Below, one piece after another: positions 34,524-42,603 of a DNA stretch of 64,000 nucleotides (position 1 is the stretch's first letter; each line of letters opens with the position of its first letter). A program made the position numbers and the translations under genes. The notes beneath the pieces are model-generated. The model ran no database searches and was not told the DNA's origin. It was given only the letters and a program-made list of their open reading frames with translations. The DNA comes from Mycolicibacterium hippocampi (GTDB taxonomy: Bacteria > Actinomycetota > Actinomycetes > Mycobacteriales > Mycobacteriaceae): contig NZ_BLLB01000002.1 in NCBI RefSeq assembly GCF_010723735.1, forward strand, positions 1,674,001 through 1,738,000, in the 5' to 3' direction.

Positions 34524-34557
34524 TGGGTGGCGTACCGATGCTCAGGATGGAGGGCGA

Positions 34558-35316
34558 ATGACTGACACTCCGCGTGAAACCCAGGTCCTCGACGCGGTGG
34601 TCACACTCGTCGACAGCGTGCTCGTCGATTTCGACGTGATGGACCTGCTGACCGAACTCACCGAGCGCTGCGCGCATCTGCTCGATGTGGCCGCCGCCGG
34701 CTTCCTGCTCGCCGACCCGTTCGACCGGCTGCACCTGCTCGCCGCGACCACCAAGCAGGCCCGCGACCTGGAGCTCTTCCAGCTGCAGGCCGACGAGGGG
34801 CCGTGCGTGGAGTGCTACGCGAGCGGCCACCTCGTCTCGGTTGCCGACCTGACGGCCGAAGCGCAGCGCTGGCCGCGGTTCGTGCCCGCCGCCCTGGACG
34901 CCGGGTTCACCTCGGTGCACGCCGTCCCGATGCGCGCCGCCGGTCTGGTGCTGGGTGCGCTCGGCCTCTTCGGAACCGCGCCCGGTGAACTAAATGACGC
35001 CGACGTCCTGGTCGCTCAGACCCTCGCGCACATCGCGTGTGTGGCGATCCTGCAGGGGCAGGCGCCCACACCGTCGACGGTGCTGCCACAACTGCGCTCC
35101 GCGCTGGCCAGCAGGGTGGTGGTGGAGCAGGCGAAAGGGTATCTACGAGAGGTCCTCGATATCTCGGTCGAGGAGGCCTTCACCGTGCTGCGCGCCTACT
35201 CGCGCGCCCGCGGCGAACACCTCACCGAGGTCGCGCGGCGGCTGATTACCGACCGTCATTCGCGGCCAGTGCTGATTGCCTCGATCACCGAATTCGTCTC
35301 GTCGACAACACGTTAG
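34558..35316 (+). CDS. GAF-ANTAR protein 2
   Basis: This 252-residue protein starts at ATG 34558 with GGAGGG upstream. The GAF domain ('LFQLQADEGPCVECYASGHLVSV') is followed by an ANTAR domain ('VVVEQAKGYLREVLDISVEEAFTVLRAYSRARGEHL'). It has the same order as the preceding gene and presumably arose by duplication. The last 4 nt overlap the end of the convergent third GAF-ANTAR gene. Confidence 0.88.
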   Translation: MTDTPRETQVLDAVVTLVDSVLVDFDVMDLLTELTERCAHLLDVAAAGFLLADPFDRLHLLAATTKQARDLELFQLQADEGPCVECYASGHLVSVADLTAEAQRWPRFVPAALDAGFTSVHAVPMRAAGLVLGALGLFGTAPGELNDADVLVAQTLAHIACVAILQGQAPTPSTVLPQLRSALASRVVVEQAKGYLREVLDISVEEAFTVLRAYSRARGEHLTEVARRLITDRHSRPVLIASITEFVSSTTR

Positions 35317-36113
35317 GGGCGGTGCCGGGCCTTGGCCCGGCGCACCGCCTCGTCCACCAGCCGTTCGGCGATGACGACCAGCTTGACGTTTTCGGCCTGG
35401 CTGGTCCGCTTCAGCCGCTCGATCGCCTCCTCGGCCGTCGCGCCTGTGCGACTGCGGACGATGCCGATCGCCTGATCGATGACGGCGCGGCTGCCCAGCG
35501 CGCGCTGTAGATGTTCGGTTCGCTCTCGGGCGCTGGCGAGCAGTTCCGCGTTGTGCACCGACACCGCGGCCGTCGCGGCGAACTGGGAACCCAGCAGCAC
35601 CGCATGATCACCGAAGGCATCGCGGGCGCGGGCATAGGTGTTGATCGCCCCGATCACCTCCTCACCGACGATCAGCGGCAGGGACAGCGCTGAATGCACG
35701 CCCATCCGCGCCACCCTGCCGCCGAAATGCGGCCAGCGATCGTCACCGCCCAGCGAACCGCTGACGGTAGCCCGCCCGGTCTGCATACAGGTGATGCACG
35801 GGCCTTCGTGGAGCTCCTCGTACTGTGCGGTGTCGATTTCTTCGACGAACTCCGCGGTGGCTGCACATGCCTGCAGACGAGGCACGACGTGCTGGGGCTG
35901 TAACAGCGCAACGCTGGCCCCGTCGACTCCTGGAACGGCGTGTGCGGCGAACTGCGCCACGTCGCTGACCAGTTCGCTGACTTCGCGGGCGCCTGCCACC
36001 AAACCTGAGACGCCCCTCATCCCAGCGTTCAGGTCGCTCTCGTCGGCTTCCCGTCGAGCGGACGAAAGTTCGTCATGGCGCACCCGGCCGGGTTGCGCGT
36101 CGTAATCAGGCAT
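35313..36113 (-). CDS. GAF-ANTAR protein 3
   Basis: This 266-residue protein reads from ATG 36113. The GAF domain ('YEELHEGPCITCMQTGRATVSG', 'MGVHSALSLPLIVGEEVIGAINTYA') and the ANTAR domain ('VIDQAIGIVRSRTGATAEEAIERLKRTSQ') are clear. It converges on the second GAF-ANTAR gene with a 4-nt overlap of stops. Three such proteins within 2.3 kb suggest local expansion of an RNA-based antitermination control. Confidence 0.88.
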   Translation of the reverse strand: MPDYDAQPGRVRHDELSSARREADESDLNAGMRGVSGLVAGAREVSELVSDVAQFAAHAVPGVDGASVALLQPQHVVPRLQACAATAEFVEEIDTAQYEELHEGPCITCMQTGRATVSGSLGGDDRWPHFGGRVARMGVHSALSLPLIVGEEVIGAINTYARARDAFGDHAVLLGSQFAATAAVSVHNAELLASARERTEHLQRALGSRAVIDQAIGIVRSRTGATAEEAIERLKRTSQAENVKLVVIAERLVDEAVRRAKARHRP

Positions 36114-36164
36114 CAGCCCTGGGACGATACCCCTCTCGCGCGGCGACAAAACGGTGCTGTTCGG

Positions 36165-37799
36165 TCAGCTCACCAGTGAGAGTGCGTGCGCCCGCCGCAG
36201 CTTGCCGGACGGGGTCTTGGGGATGGTGCCCGGCGCGAGCACCACGACGTTGCGGGGCCGCACGTCGACCTCGGCGAACACCTCGTGGGCGACTTGCCGC
36301 TCGACCCGGCGCACCTGGGCCTCGTCGGCGTAGTCCTTGCACTCCACCGCCACCGCGAACGTCTCCCGGGACCGACCCGCGTCCAGCCGCACCGCGACCG
36401 CGCACCCTGGCCGCACCCCGGCGACCCTGCTGGCAGCACGTTCGATGTCGGTCGGGTAGATGTTGCGGCCGGCCATGATGATGACGTCCTTGAGCCGGCC
36501 GCAGACCACCACGTCGCCGGCCTCGGTGAGGTAGCCCAGGTCGCCGGTGTCGTACCAGCCCCGTTCGTTCTGGGCGGCGATGAATCCGCCGACCGTGGTG
36601 TATCCCCTGGTGACGGGTTCGCCGCGGACCTCGATGACACCGACGCCGCGGGCGTCGAGTTCGCCACCGTCTTCATCGACGACCCGCAATTCGAGGCCGT
36701 GCAACGGCTGGCCCAGCACGACCAGCCGGCGGGTGTGGCCCTTGGTCGCCGGCACCGCGCGGTGCAGCACGGCGAGCAGGTCGGCGTCCACCTCGTCGAC
36801 GACCATGCCACCGCCACACTCGGAGAACGACACCGCGACCGTCGTCTCGGCCATGCCGTAGGCCGGGATGATCGCCTCGGGCTTCAGGCCGAAGGGTGCG
36901 CCGGCCTCGCAGAGATCCTCGACGTCGAGCGGGTCGACCTGCTCGGCTCCGGACAACGCCCACCGCAGCGAGGACAGGTCGAACTCGCCGGGGGTGGCCT
37001 GGCGGCGCAGACGTTTGGCCAAAAGGTTGTAGGCGAAGTTCGGGGCGGCCGTCATGGTGCCCTTGTACTTACTGATCAGCTTGGGCCACAACAAGATATC
37101 GCTGAGGAAGTCCATCGGCGTGACCTTCACCAGCTCGGCGCCGTAGTACATCGGCACCGTCAGGTACCCGGTCATGCCCATGTCGTGGAAGCACGGCAAC
37201 CAGGAGACGATCACGTCGGTGTTGATGTCGAAGTCGCAGCCGACGGTCATCGCGTCGGCGTTGGCGACGATGTTGGCGTGGGTGATCTGCACGGCCTTCG
37301 GGGAACCGGTGGAGCCGCTCGTCAGCTGCATCAGCGCGACGGCGTCGTCGTCGGTGTCGACCGGTTCGATCGGGTCGGCGGCCAGTAGGTCCTCGATGGT
37401 CAGCACCGTCATCCCCATGCCGGCCAGCACCGGTGCGGCGGCCATGAACGGGTCGGAGATGACGACGGCCCGGGCCGCGATCATGTCGATGACGGCGGTG
37501 GTCTCTTCAGCCCAGCGCACCAGGTCGGTGCGCGGTGTGGGCTGGTGGACCATGGTGGCGCTGGCGCCACGCATCCAGATGCCCTGGGCGGTCGGTGCGA
37601 TCTCGACCGGCGCGCCGGCCAGCACGGCGACGGCGTCACCGGGGCCGATGCCCGCGGCCGCCAGTCCACCGGCTACGCGGCGAGCCCGTGCGTGCACCTC
37701 GGCCCAGGAATGGCGCACGGGTGCGTGCGGCTCGCCCGTGATCAGGCCCTTGGTGCTGCTTTGGGCGTTGGCGTACATGGTCTCGGTAAATCGGCTCAT
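36165..37799 (-). CDS. Fatty-acyl-AMP ligase-like adenylating enzyme (FadD/FAAL type)
   Basis: This 544-residue ANL-superfamily enzyme has the AMP-binding P-loop '[10 protein letters not shown]', '[22 protein letters not shown]', '[12 protein letters not shown]', 'YDTGDLGYL' and '[10 protein letters not shown]'. The 'CFHDMGMTG' and 'NIYPTDIE' variants are typical of acyl-AMP ligases that pass acyl groups to carrier proteins rather than to CoA, and the catalytic Lys region 'KTPSGKLRR' is present. No polyketide synthase or carrier protein is nearby, so the acceptor is unknown. ATG 37799 is preferred to an alternative 5 codons upstream. Confidence 0.88.
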   Translation of the reverse strand: MSRFTETMYANAQSSTKGLITGEPHAPVRHSWAEVHARARRVAGGLAAAGIGPGDAVAVLAGAPVEIAPTAQGIWMRGASATMVHQPTPRTDLVRWAEETTAVIDMIAARAVVISDPFMAAAPVLAGMGMTVLTIEDLLAADPIEPVDTDDDAVALMQLTSGSTGSPKAVQITHANIVANADAMTVGCDFDINTDVIVSWLPCFHDMGMTGYLTVPMYYGAELVKVTPMDFLSDILLWPKLISKYKGTMTAAPNFAYNLLAKRLRRQATPGEFDLSSLRWALSGAEQVDPLDVEDLCEAGAPFGLKPEAIIPAYGMAETTVAVSFSECGGGMVVDEVDADLLAVLHRAVPATKGHTRRLVVLGQPLHGLELRVVDEDGGELDARGVGVIEVRGEPVTRGYTTVGGFIAAQNERGWYDTGDLGYLTEAGDVVVCGRLKDVIIMAGRNIYPTDIERAASRVAGVRPGCAVAVRLDAGRSRETFAVAVECKDYADEAQVRRVERQVAHEVFAEVDVRPRNVVVLAPGTIPKTPSGKLRRAHALSLVS

Positions 37800-38437
37800 G
37801 GAAGCCCCTAACACTTCGGCGCGCAGGCGCCTGTGATCTGTGCCCTTGGCCCGCGAAAAAGTTGCTGGTGCGTCAGGGATTGCGCGAGCCGCTGGAGTTC
37901 GACCGCCGCGGGCTGGTGGTGAGCCGCGGTAATGCCAGACCTCCTCGGTTCCCCAGACGGTTCCCGATCCAGTCGGATCGGGGGTCGCGAAATGTCAGAC
38001 GGGCTGACTGTACCGGCTGGACCGGATAAGGCCAGCCAGGCACGTCCGATGTACCACTGATCGTTACGACCTCGGAAACGTTGCGACACCAAACCCCCAC
38101 TGGGGCGCACACCGGGAATGGTCGGCTGACGTCGCACACTCGGCAGGGACAAGACGTCGCCACCGTGACGTATCCGTTAGGGCTGAGAGCCAACCCTGCT
38201 AAACCATACCGCGTCGGTCCAGAGGCGCCTGCATCCCCGGTCGACGTTGCCGAATCGCGACGTCGGCGCGGTCCCGACAACGTGGTAGTTCGCTGGATGC
38301 CACTCCAGGCCATGAATCCGTCGCCCGAGGCGCGGTGTCGGCGCGGATTCCGCAGCGTAGACGATGCCCAACTGACTCATCGGTAAGAAATTCGCAAAGC
38401 CCGGCCGAGGGTCGGTTGGCCACGGTAAGAGTTGGCC
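37800..38437. other. Long intergenic region between acyl-AMP ligase and secreted hydrolase
   Basis: This 638-bp stretch has no convincing gene. It should hold the divergent promoters of both neighbours. The one clear structure is a perfect 8-bp hairpin, CCCGATCC / GGATCGGG with a 4-nt loop, at 37963-37982. An open frame at about 38081-38386 lacks a ribosome binding site and recognisable protein character. Confidence 0.5.
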
Positions 38438-40810
38438 ATGGGTGCGGGGGCATATGTGGGTCGAGTGGGCGGTCTGTCGGTGGCACTGGGAATCGGTGCG
38501 GCGATCGTCATGGGGGCGGGTTCGGCCGCGGCCGACGACGATGCAGGCTCCTCATCAGCCACAACATCGTCCGTGTCGTCTTCAGCGTCCTCGGGGGAGG
38601 CGTCGTCGACGCGGTCGAAGTCCCGCGAAACGAGGGACTCAGCCGACGACTCCGACACCGACGACGATGACGCCTCCGAGCGGGACGCACCCGAGCCGGA
38701 GCGCGACGCAGACGAGGACGACTCCGACGTCGCAGATGAGGTCGAGGACGTCAAGGACAGGGACCACGAAGCGCCTGTCGAGGAAGCCGAGGAACCGGCC
38801 GACGAACCCGAGGTGGTGGTCGCCGAGGAGCAGCCGGCCGAGGTGGTCGACGAAGAGCCGCTGGTCGCCGAAGCCGCGCCCGTGGTCGCCGAGCAGACAC
38901 CACCCGCCACCGAAACCGCCACGGAAGCCGAAACCGAGCCAGCCGAGCCCGTCGAGGTCGTGACGACGGAGCTGTCCACCGTCACCACTGAAGAAGCAGC
39001 GGACGACACCGAGGCCCCCGTCGCCCCGGCGGTGACCTCGCTGGTGATGTCGCTGGTCGCGGCCGGTCGGGAGCTGACGGCCGAGTCCGACGCCGAGCAG
39101 GGCACCAGCCTGGCGGTGGCCGCCGCCGAGCAGTACCCGATCCCGACCGACGTCGAGATCATCGAATGGACACCCCCGTTGGAGTGGCTGCAGCGGATCC
39201 CGGTGCTCGGGCCCCTGGTGGTGACGCCGCTCGTCGGGCTCGCCCATGTGATCCCGTTCGTCGGCGACGTCATCCACCCGGTGATCGGCTTCCCGATCGA
39301 CCACCGGGCTCCGGCGGGCACCCCGGCGCCGCGCAGCTTGCTGGTCAGGTCGTTCGACGGTGCCAAGATCTTCGTCAACTTCATGCCGGCCGAGGGGCTG
39401 GAGGCGGGGGAGCAGGCGCCGACGGTGCTGTCCGGCTCGGGGCTGGGGCTGCCCGGTTCGACCACGCTGGAACTGGAGGTCGACAGCTTCCTGCCCAACG
39501 ACGTCATCGGCATCGGCGCGCTGCGCGGGGCGGGCTACAACGTCGTCACCTGGGACCCGCGCGGCGAGTGGCGCTCCGATGGCCGGATGCAGTTACAGTC
39601 ACCGGATTTCGAAGGCCGCGACGTCTCCCACATCATCAGCTACCTGGCGACGCTGCCCGAGGTCGCGCTCGACGGCGTGAACGATCCGAAGCTGGGCATG
39701 GTGGGCGCGTCCTACGGCGGCGGCATCCAATTGGCCACGGCGGCAATCGATCACCGGATCGACGCGATCGTGCCGACGATCGCCTGGAACAGCCTGACCG
39801 AGGTGTTGTTCCCCGACGAGTCGGTGCGCAGCGGTTGGGGCACGCTGCTGAGCGCGGTGCTGGTCGCCACACTGTCGCGGCCCAACGAGCGGATCCTGCC
39901 CGCGGCGATCGTGGGCATCCTGACCGGGCAGGTGGCGCAGTCGGACCTCGACCTGCTCAACGACCGGGGCTACGCCGACCAGATCGGTGACATCACCGCG
40001 CCGACGCTGCTGATCCAGGGCACCGTCGACACGCTGTTCACGTTGGGGCAGTCCGACGCCAACGCGCTGGCGCTGATCGAGGCGGGAACCACCACCAAGG
40101 TGCTGTGGTACTGCGGCGGCCACGGCACCTGCCTGAGCGACTTCAACGACGGCGAGGTCGTCATCGGCCGGACGCTGGACTGGCTGAACAGGTACGTCAA
40201 AGGCCAGGATGTGGACACCGGCCCGCAGTTCGAGTGGGTCGACCAGAACGGCGACTGGTTCTCCTCGGACAGCTATCCCGCGCCGGAGTCGATGACATCG
40301 GTGACGGCGGTGCGCACCGATCGCCGGACGATCGCCTACATCCCGTTCCTCGGCGGTTCGGGACCCAACCCGTTGGTCATCACCAGGGGACTGGTGCCGG
40401 CACTGCTCGGCGTGCCGTCGGCGACGTGGGCTTTCAACGCGGTGAACCTGCAGGTTCCCGATGCCACCGAGACGACGCACATCGTCGGCGCACCGGAGCT
40501 GACGCTGACCTATTCGGGCAATGGCAACGCCGAGCACGTGTACGCCCAGATCGTGGACGACAGAACGGGTTTGGTGCTGGGCAACCACATCACGCCGATT
40601 CCGGTCGAACTCGACGGGCAGACGCGCACGGTGACGATCCCGATGGAGCAGATCGCACACACGCTGGCGCCGGGGCAGTCGGTGACGGTGCAGGTCGTCA
40701 CCTCGGCGTTCAACTTCCTGAACTTCTACTCCTTTGGCGCCATCACCGTGGAGGGAATGTCGGTGCGGCTGCCGACGCTGGCGGCTGAGCAGGCGGTGGC
40801 GGCTGCGTAG
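38438..40810 (+). CDS. Secreted alpha/beta hydrolase with acidic low-complexity N-terminal region
   Basis: This 790-residue protein has an N-terminal signal peptide (about residues 1-32, hydrophobic core ending 'GSAAA'). About 170 residues of Ser-, then Asp/Glu-, then Ala/Glu/Val-rich sequence follow. From about residue 250 there is an alpha/beta-hydrolase domain with the nucleophile Ser in 'GASYGG', 'WDPRGEWRSDG' and the catalytic His in 'CGGHGTC', then a C-terminal beta domain as in X-Pro dipeptidyl peptidases. Comparable mycobacterial exported hydrolases exist. The acidic region may be a wall spacer (inference). ATG 38438 is chosen over the TTG two codons upstream. Confidence 0.85.
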   Translation: MGAGAYVGRVGGLSVALGIGAAIVMGAGSAAADDDAGSSSATTSSVSSSASSGEASSTRSKSRETRDSADDSDTDDDDASERDAPEPERDADEDDSDVADEVEDVKDRDHEAPVEEAEEPADEPEVVVAEEQPAEVVDEEPLVAEAAPVVAEQTPPATETATEAETEPAEPVEVVTTELSTVTTEEAADDTEAPVAPAVTSLVMSLVAAGRELTAESDAEQGTSLAVAAAEQYPIPTDVEIIEWTPPLEWLQRIPVLGPLVVTPLVGLAHVIPFVGDVIHPVIGFPIDHRAPAGTPAPRSLLVRSFDGAKIFVNFMPAEGLEAGEQAPTVLSGSGLGLPGSTTLELEVDSFLPNDVIGIGALRGAGYNVVTWDPRGEWRSDGRMQLQSPDFEGRDVSHIISYLATLPEVALDGVNDPKLGMVGASYGGGIQLATAAIDHRIDAIVPTIAWNSLTEVLFPDESVRSGWGTLLSAVLVATLSRPNERILPAAIVGILTGQVAQSDLDLLNDRGYADQIGDITAPTLLIQGTVDTLFTLGQSDANALALIEAGTTTKVLWYCGGHGTCLSDFNDGEVVIGRTLDWLNRYVKGQDVDTGPQFEWVDQNGDWFSSDSYPAPESMTSVTAVRTDRRTIAYIPFLGGSGPNPLVITRGLVPALLGVPSATWAFNAVNLQVPDATETTHIVGAPELTLTYSGNGNAEHVYAQIVDDRTGLVLGNHITPIPVELDGQTRTVTIPMEQIAHTLAPGQSVTVQVVTSAFNFLNFYSFGAITVEGMSVRLPTLAAEQAVAAA

Positions 40811-40830
40811 CTGTCGGCGCGGCGCAACGC

Positions 40831-41253
40831 TCAGGGCTGGGTGTCGGCAGGGACCACGCGGCGCACGGCGACATCGGGTAGGTGGCGCTCGGCAAGTTCG
40901 TAGTCGGCGTCGTCATGGAGCACCACCAGTCCGCGGGCAGCCGCGGTCCCGCATACCAGCAGATCCACAACCGACAGCGCCCGCGTCGCGCCGACGCTTG
41001 AAAGCCGGTGCTGCGCCGAATCGATCCACCGCCACACGGATTTGGCGACGGGCACATCCGGGTAGACGTCGCGGAACATCTGGTTCATCTCATCGAACTC
41101 GTCGGCGTTGCGGGCAGATCGACGGAACTCGGCACGCTGCGGTTCGCACGAGCCGACCGCGCCGCTGGCCACGGGGGCGCTCCATACTTCGGTGAGTTCG
41201 GGTTGTCGCTGCAGCCGCCAGACCGCCGACGAATCCACCAGGAACTGGATCAA
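40831..41253 (-). CDS. vapC: VapC-type PIN-domain toxin
   Basis: The 140-residue PIN ribonuclease has the N-terminal acidic residue in 'FLVDSSAVWRL', a central Asp in 'SVVDLLVCGTAA' and C-terminal 'LHDDADYELA', the acidic cluster that binds Mg for tRNA/rRNA cleavage. It starts at TTG 41253, whose first bases overlap the antitoxin stop (TTGA), ensuring coupled expression. Confidence 0.92.
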   Translation of the reverse strand: MIQFLVDSSAVWRLQRQPELTEVWSAPVASGAVGSCEPQRAEFRRSARNADEFDEMNQMFRDVYPDVPVAKSVWRWIDSAQHRLSSVGATRALSVVDLLVCGTAAARGLVVLHDDADYELAERHLPDVAVRRVVPADTQP

Positions 41254-41471
41254 TTCCCGACGGCCTTCTCATCGGCCCGCGCAGCGCGCCAGCCGTCGTA
41301 GTCCCACGCCTTCGCTTGTTCGCGGGTACGGGCGAGTGCCTCGATCCGCCGGAAGCGGTCCACGTAGTCCCGCATGGCGAGGTTCACGGCCTCTTTCTTG
41401 GTGTGTACCCCGGCCAGCCGCATGACCTCGGCCAGCGCTTCGTCGTCGAGGTCGATCTGCGTCACGGACAC
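41250..41471 (-). CDS. vapB: VapB-type ribbon-helix-helix antitoxin
   Basis: The 73-residue protein has an N-terminal ribbon-helix-helix ('TQIDLDDEALAEVMRLAGVHTKKEAVNLAMRDYV') and a C-terminal toxin-binding tail. GTG 41471 follows GGAGG; GTG 41465 is an alternative. Upstream open sequence is excluded because it would run through the operator and the hairpin repeat. It overlaps vapC by 4 nt. Regulated by the operator at 41481-41521 (inference). Confidence 0.9.
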   Translation of the reverse strand: MSVTQIDLDDEALAEVMRLAGVHTKKEAVNLAMRDYVDRFRRIEALARTREQAKAWDYDGWRAARADEKAVGN

Positions 41472-41480
41472 TGCGCCTCC

Positions 41481-41521
41481 AATGTTGGCGATGTTGGTAC
41501 CGAGCATATATTGCCAACATT
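41481..41521. promoter_or_regulatory. vapBC operator/promoter
   Basis: Perfect arms AATGTTGGC (41481-41489) and GCCAACATT (41513-41521) are joined by a third half-site ATGTTGG at 41491-41497. The AT-rich TATATT in the spacer could be the promoter -10 on the minus strand. The layout suits cooperative binding of VapB dimers and autoregulation. Confidence 0.7.
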
Positions 41522-41529
41522 CGCGGTGC

Positions 41530-41590
41530 GTTGAGACTGCGCTCACGGCGGGGTTCACTCGCATTTTGCCGCCCTGGACGCAGTGTCAAC
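41530..41590. repeat. Hairpin repeat family B, copy 1
   Basis: The basal arms GTTGAGACTGC (41530-41540) and GCAGTGTCAAC (41580-41590) pair with one mismatch. The 27-nt apical core is 41547-41573, with the shared CGAG motif on the minus strand. It lies 8 nt beyond the stop of the minus-strand DUF2293 gene and upstream of the vapBC promoter, so it would end the DUF2293 transcript. Confidence 0.85.
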
Positions 41591-41597
41591 GGCGGGG

Positions 41598-42401
41598 TCA
41601 GTCCAGGTTGACGACGCCGGCGCGCCAGGTGTCGAGGACCGCGTCCACGCGGTCGCGCACCCGGTGGCGGGCGTCGTCGCGGAACTTCTCGTCCACCGCG
41701 GCGCGACGCGCTTGATCATGTGAGCGGCGAACCGCACGGGCGTCGGCGTCCTCGAGACACTGCTGCGCAGCCTGCTCGATGGCCTCGTTCTCGGCCAGAA
41801 TGCCCTGGCGTTCATAGTGTTTGCGGCGCAGGCTCCAGAGGACGACGACGGCGGACAGCCGGCTGGCCTTCTTGGCCCGGCGGGTCAGGGCGGCGTCTCC
41901 CGAGGGCAGGAAAACCAGGTGCCCGAGGTCGGCGCAGTCGAGGCACAGCGGCCCGGCCTTCGTCTGCAGGAGTAGATCGCCGTCCTCGCCGCAGGAGGCG
42001 CAGGTCCAGGAACTGAGGGCTGCGATCACGGTCAGTTCGCGGGAGCGCTTCTTCGGTGCCGCGGGCGCGGGGTGGTCAGCGGCGGCCCAGCGGGTGCGGA
42101 AATCGCGTTCGGCCGCAGCCTCGCCACCGTCGGTGAACTGCAGATCGCCGTAGTCGGTGTCCCATGGCTGCAGGCCGCGGTCCCGGGCCCAGGTTTCCAA
42201 CGCGGCGAGGACGGCGGCGGTCTTGTCGGCGTCGACCTGGACGCACCGGTCGAGTGAGCTGACCCGGCCCCGCTGCCAGCGCTCGACGTTGGGCTGTGCC
42301 AGCCAGCCGAGGCCGATCAGGACGTCGATGGGCGTGACGAACTGCTGCTCGGCCAGCGTCGTCTCAGCGATACGGGCGATGCGCGTCTCCATACGTGCCA
42401 T
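41598..42401 (-). CDS. DUF2293-related protein with a zinc-ribbon-like motif
   Basis: This 267-residue protein (ATG 42401) has an N-terminal ~120-residue domain, then 'CASCGEDGDLLLQTKAGPLCLDCADLGHLVFL' as a four-Cys ribbon. It continues 'LTRRAKKASRLSAVVVLWS' and ends 'RHRVRDRVDAVLDTWR'. This matches actinobacterial DUF2293 proteins as I remember them, except that the segment between 'VDEKFRDDA' and 'RHRVRDRV' seems to lack about 70 residues normally rich in conserved His and Arg. It may be a degenerate or shortened member. Function is unknown. Confidence 0.65.
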   Translation of the reverse strand: MARMETRIARIAETTLAEQQFVTPIDVLIGLGWLAQPNVERWQRGRVSSLDRCVQVDADKTAAVLAALETWARDRGLQPWDTDYGDLQFTDGGEAAAERDFRTRWAAADHPAPAAPKKRSRELTVIAALSSWTCASCGEDGDLLLQTKAGPLCLDCADLGHLVFLPSGDAALTRRAKKASRLSAVVVLWSLRRKHYERQGILAENEAIEQAAQQCLEDADARAVRRSHDQARRAAVDEKFRDDARHRVRDRVDAVLDTWRAGVVNLD

Positions 42402-42477
42402 GACGCGCCTGAGACTAGCTCTGCGGTCCGACAGATGAGGGCGCCCTGGTTGCGGCCTCAACCTGGGACTACGGGTG

Positions 42478-42603
42478 TAGACTGGAAAACAGCTGGTACT
42501 CCCAGCAGTCCGGTTTAGGTCAGTTTCTGCGCTGTCGCGCTGATCTTCCCGAGTCTTCACATACGCCGGTCAAGCCGGTGGCAACAGCCCAGTCGGGATA
42601 ATT
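42478..42603 (+). promoter_or_regulatory. Conserved promoter and leader of the second GT4 gene
   Basis: TAGACT (42478-42483) is the -10 candidate. The leader has a GCTGG/CCAGC hairpin (42492-42506), CAGTCCGG, an AGGTCAG/CTGATCT stem (42517-42546), GCCGGTGGCAAC and GTCGGGA (42592-42598) before TTG 42604. Every block is found in the same order before the paralogue at 27254, while loop sequences differ. Confidence 0.6.

Noticed and set aside
38081..38386. 101-codon open frame in the gap before the hydrolase gene
   Set aside because: No ribosome binding site, no recognisable fold and Arg-rich shadow composition.
38377..39513. Serine/alanine-rich open frame on the minus strand
   Set aside because: It is the antisense of the acidic stalk of the secreted hydrolase; its Ser-rich composition simply mirrors the Asp/Glu codons.
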